Source: Desulfurococcales archaeon (lineage in GTDB: Archaea > Thermoproteota > Thermoprotei_A > Sulfolobales > NBVN01). Taken from it: a stretch of 6,694 nucleotides of DNA. The notes beneath the pieces were generated by a model. That model made no database searches. It was not told the DNA's origin and saw only the letters and a program-made list of their open reading frames with translations. The stretch spans positions 1 to 6,694 of the forward strand of contig JAGGTW010000091.1 in the NCBI GenBank assembly GCA_021163585.1. Reading direction: 5' to 3'. This document shows positions 6,254 through 6,694 of the stretch, piece by piece; the stretch's first letter is position 1, and every line of letters starts with the position of its first letter. Made by a program: the position numbers and the translations under genes.

Positions 6254-6316
6254 CTTAATTTACTTCATAGTATAGATGGTACTTGGGTCTGTTAGCAAAA
6301 CTACTTTGACAGGTGA
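6254..6316 (+). promoter_or_regulatory. Candidate promoter and ribosome binding site of the nucleotidyltransferase gene
   Basis: CTTAATTTAC (6254-6263) is a TATA-like element following the peptidase gene. It would place the transcription start near 6285, after the ATG at 6276 but before the GTG codons at 6321 and 6324. GGTGA (6312-6316) then serves as the binding site for the GTG at 6324. No T-rich terminator is evident in the 115-bp gap after the peptidase stop. Confidence 0.4.
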
Positions 6317-6323
6317 CCAAGTG

Positions 6324-6694
6324 GTGTCCACAGCTGGCTTAAGTAGGGTGCCTGAGCCTTATAGGGGCTTGATCAAGGACCTCCTTGACGCAATTAAGAA
6401 GGTCTTAGGTGACTCACTAATATCTGTGGTGGTTTACGGTAGTGTAGCTAGGGGTGAGGCACGTGCAGACAGTGACATAGATATACTGGTGATCGCCGAG
6501 AACCTGCCTGCATCGAGAGTCGGGAGGGTAAAGTTATTTGAGATAGCTGAGGATATGGTGGAGCACCATGTAGCTGGGCTCTACGACAGGGGTGTCTACG
6601 TCTGCTTCTCACCTATAATACTAACTCCTGATGAAGTGAAAAGAGTACCTCCAATACTACTTGACATGATCGAGGACGCTATTGTTGTTTATGA
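6324..6694 (+). CDS. MNT-type nucleotidyltransferase (polymerase beta superfamily), 3' end missing
   Basis: The gene runs off the right edge, leaving 123 complete codons from the chosen start. After an N-terminal helix come VVVYGSVARGEA (35-46) and DSDIDILV (49-56), which make up the polymerase-beta-type nucleotidyltransferase signature: G39-S40, then ten residues, then the metal-binding pair D51 and D53. In archaea such proteins are usually encoded next to a HEPN-domain protein and form toxin-antitoxin-like pairs in which the MNT protein adds AMP to the HEPN RNase. The HEPN gene, if present, must lie beyond 6694 because the upstream neighbour is the unrelated peptidase. The open frame extends back to an ATG at 6276, with TTG 6306 and GTG 6321 also possible. 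GTG 6324 is preferred for its GGTGA eight bases upstream and its position after the TATA-like element. Activity and partner are inferred. Confidence 0.82.
   Translation, partial: MSTAGLSRVPEPYRGLIKDLLDAIKKVLGDSLISVVVYGSVARGEARADSDIDILVIAENLPASRVGRVKLFEIAEDMVEHHVAGLYDRGVYVCFSPIILTPDEVKRVPPILLDMIEDAIVVY

Overview
The window looks like part of a thermophilic crenarchaeal (Thermoproteota, Desulfurococcales-like) genome. This is inferred from: AT-rich TATA-type promoter elements and no bacterial -35/-10 pairs; frequent GTG and TTG starts; short GGTG-type ribosome binding sites; at least one leaderless-looking gene; AGG as a common arginine codon; and an acylaminoacyl-peptidase whose length and catalytic-residue numbering nearly match the Aeropyrum pernix enzyme as I recall it. 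I cannot assign a species.

Left part (1-2649), corrinoid methyl transfer. A minus-strand gene cut by the left edge (1-178) begins with the HVGSFP motif of the catalytic domain of cobalamin-independent methionine synthase-like proteins. Across a 159-bp divergent intergenic region, which holds promoter candidates for both sides and an inverted repeat at 243-264, lies a plus-strand pair. The first gene encodes an MtaC/MtbC-type corrinoid protein (338-1018). The second overlaps it by 19 bp and encodes a RACo-type ATP-dependent reductive activator with an N-terminal 2Fe-2S domain (1000-2649). Together they give a methyl carrier, its repair enzyme and a methyltransferase that may put the methyl group on homocysteine or another thiol. 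No substrate-specific methyltransferase (MtaB, MtbB, MttB or MtrH type) is visible. This is the most interesting part of the window.

Middle part (2650-4303). After about 200 bp of non-coding sequence with a TATA candidate comes a ZIP-family divalent metal transporter (2855-3628) with all the metal-site residues of the two-metal type. It runs tail to tail, with no base between the stop codons, into a minus-strand gene (3629-4303) for an unrecognised protein with two membrane anchors and an external domain. That gene appears to be transcribed without a leader.

Right part (4304-6694). A 150-bp divergent AT-rich region separates the membrane protein from a serine peptidase of family S9 (4454-6208; beta-propeller plus alpha/beta hydrolase). 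After a 115-bp gap, an MNT-type nucleotidyltransferase gene (about 6324 onward) runs off the right edge. In archaea this family is usually paired with a HEPN protein; any partner would lie outside the window.

I see no tRNA, rRNA, CRISPR array, insertion sequence or transposase. No stretch longer than about 210 bp lacks a gene.
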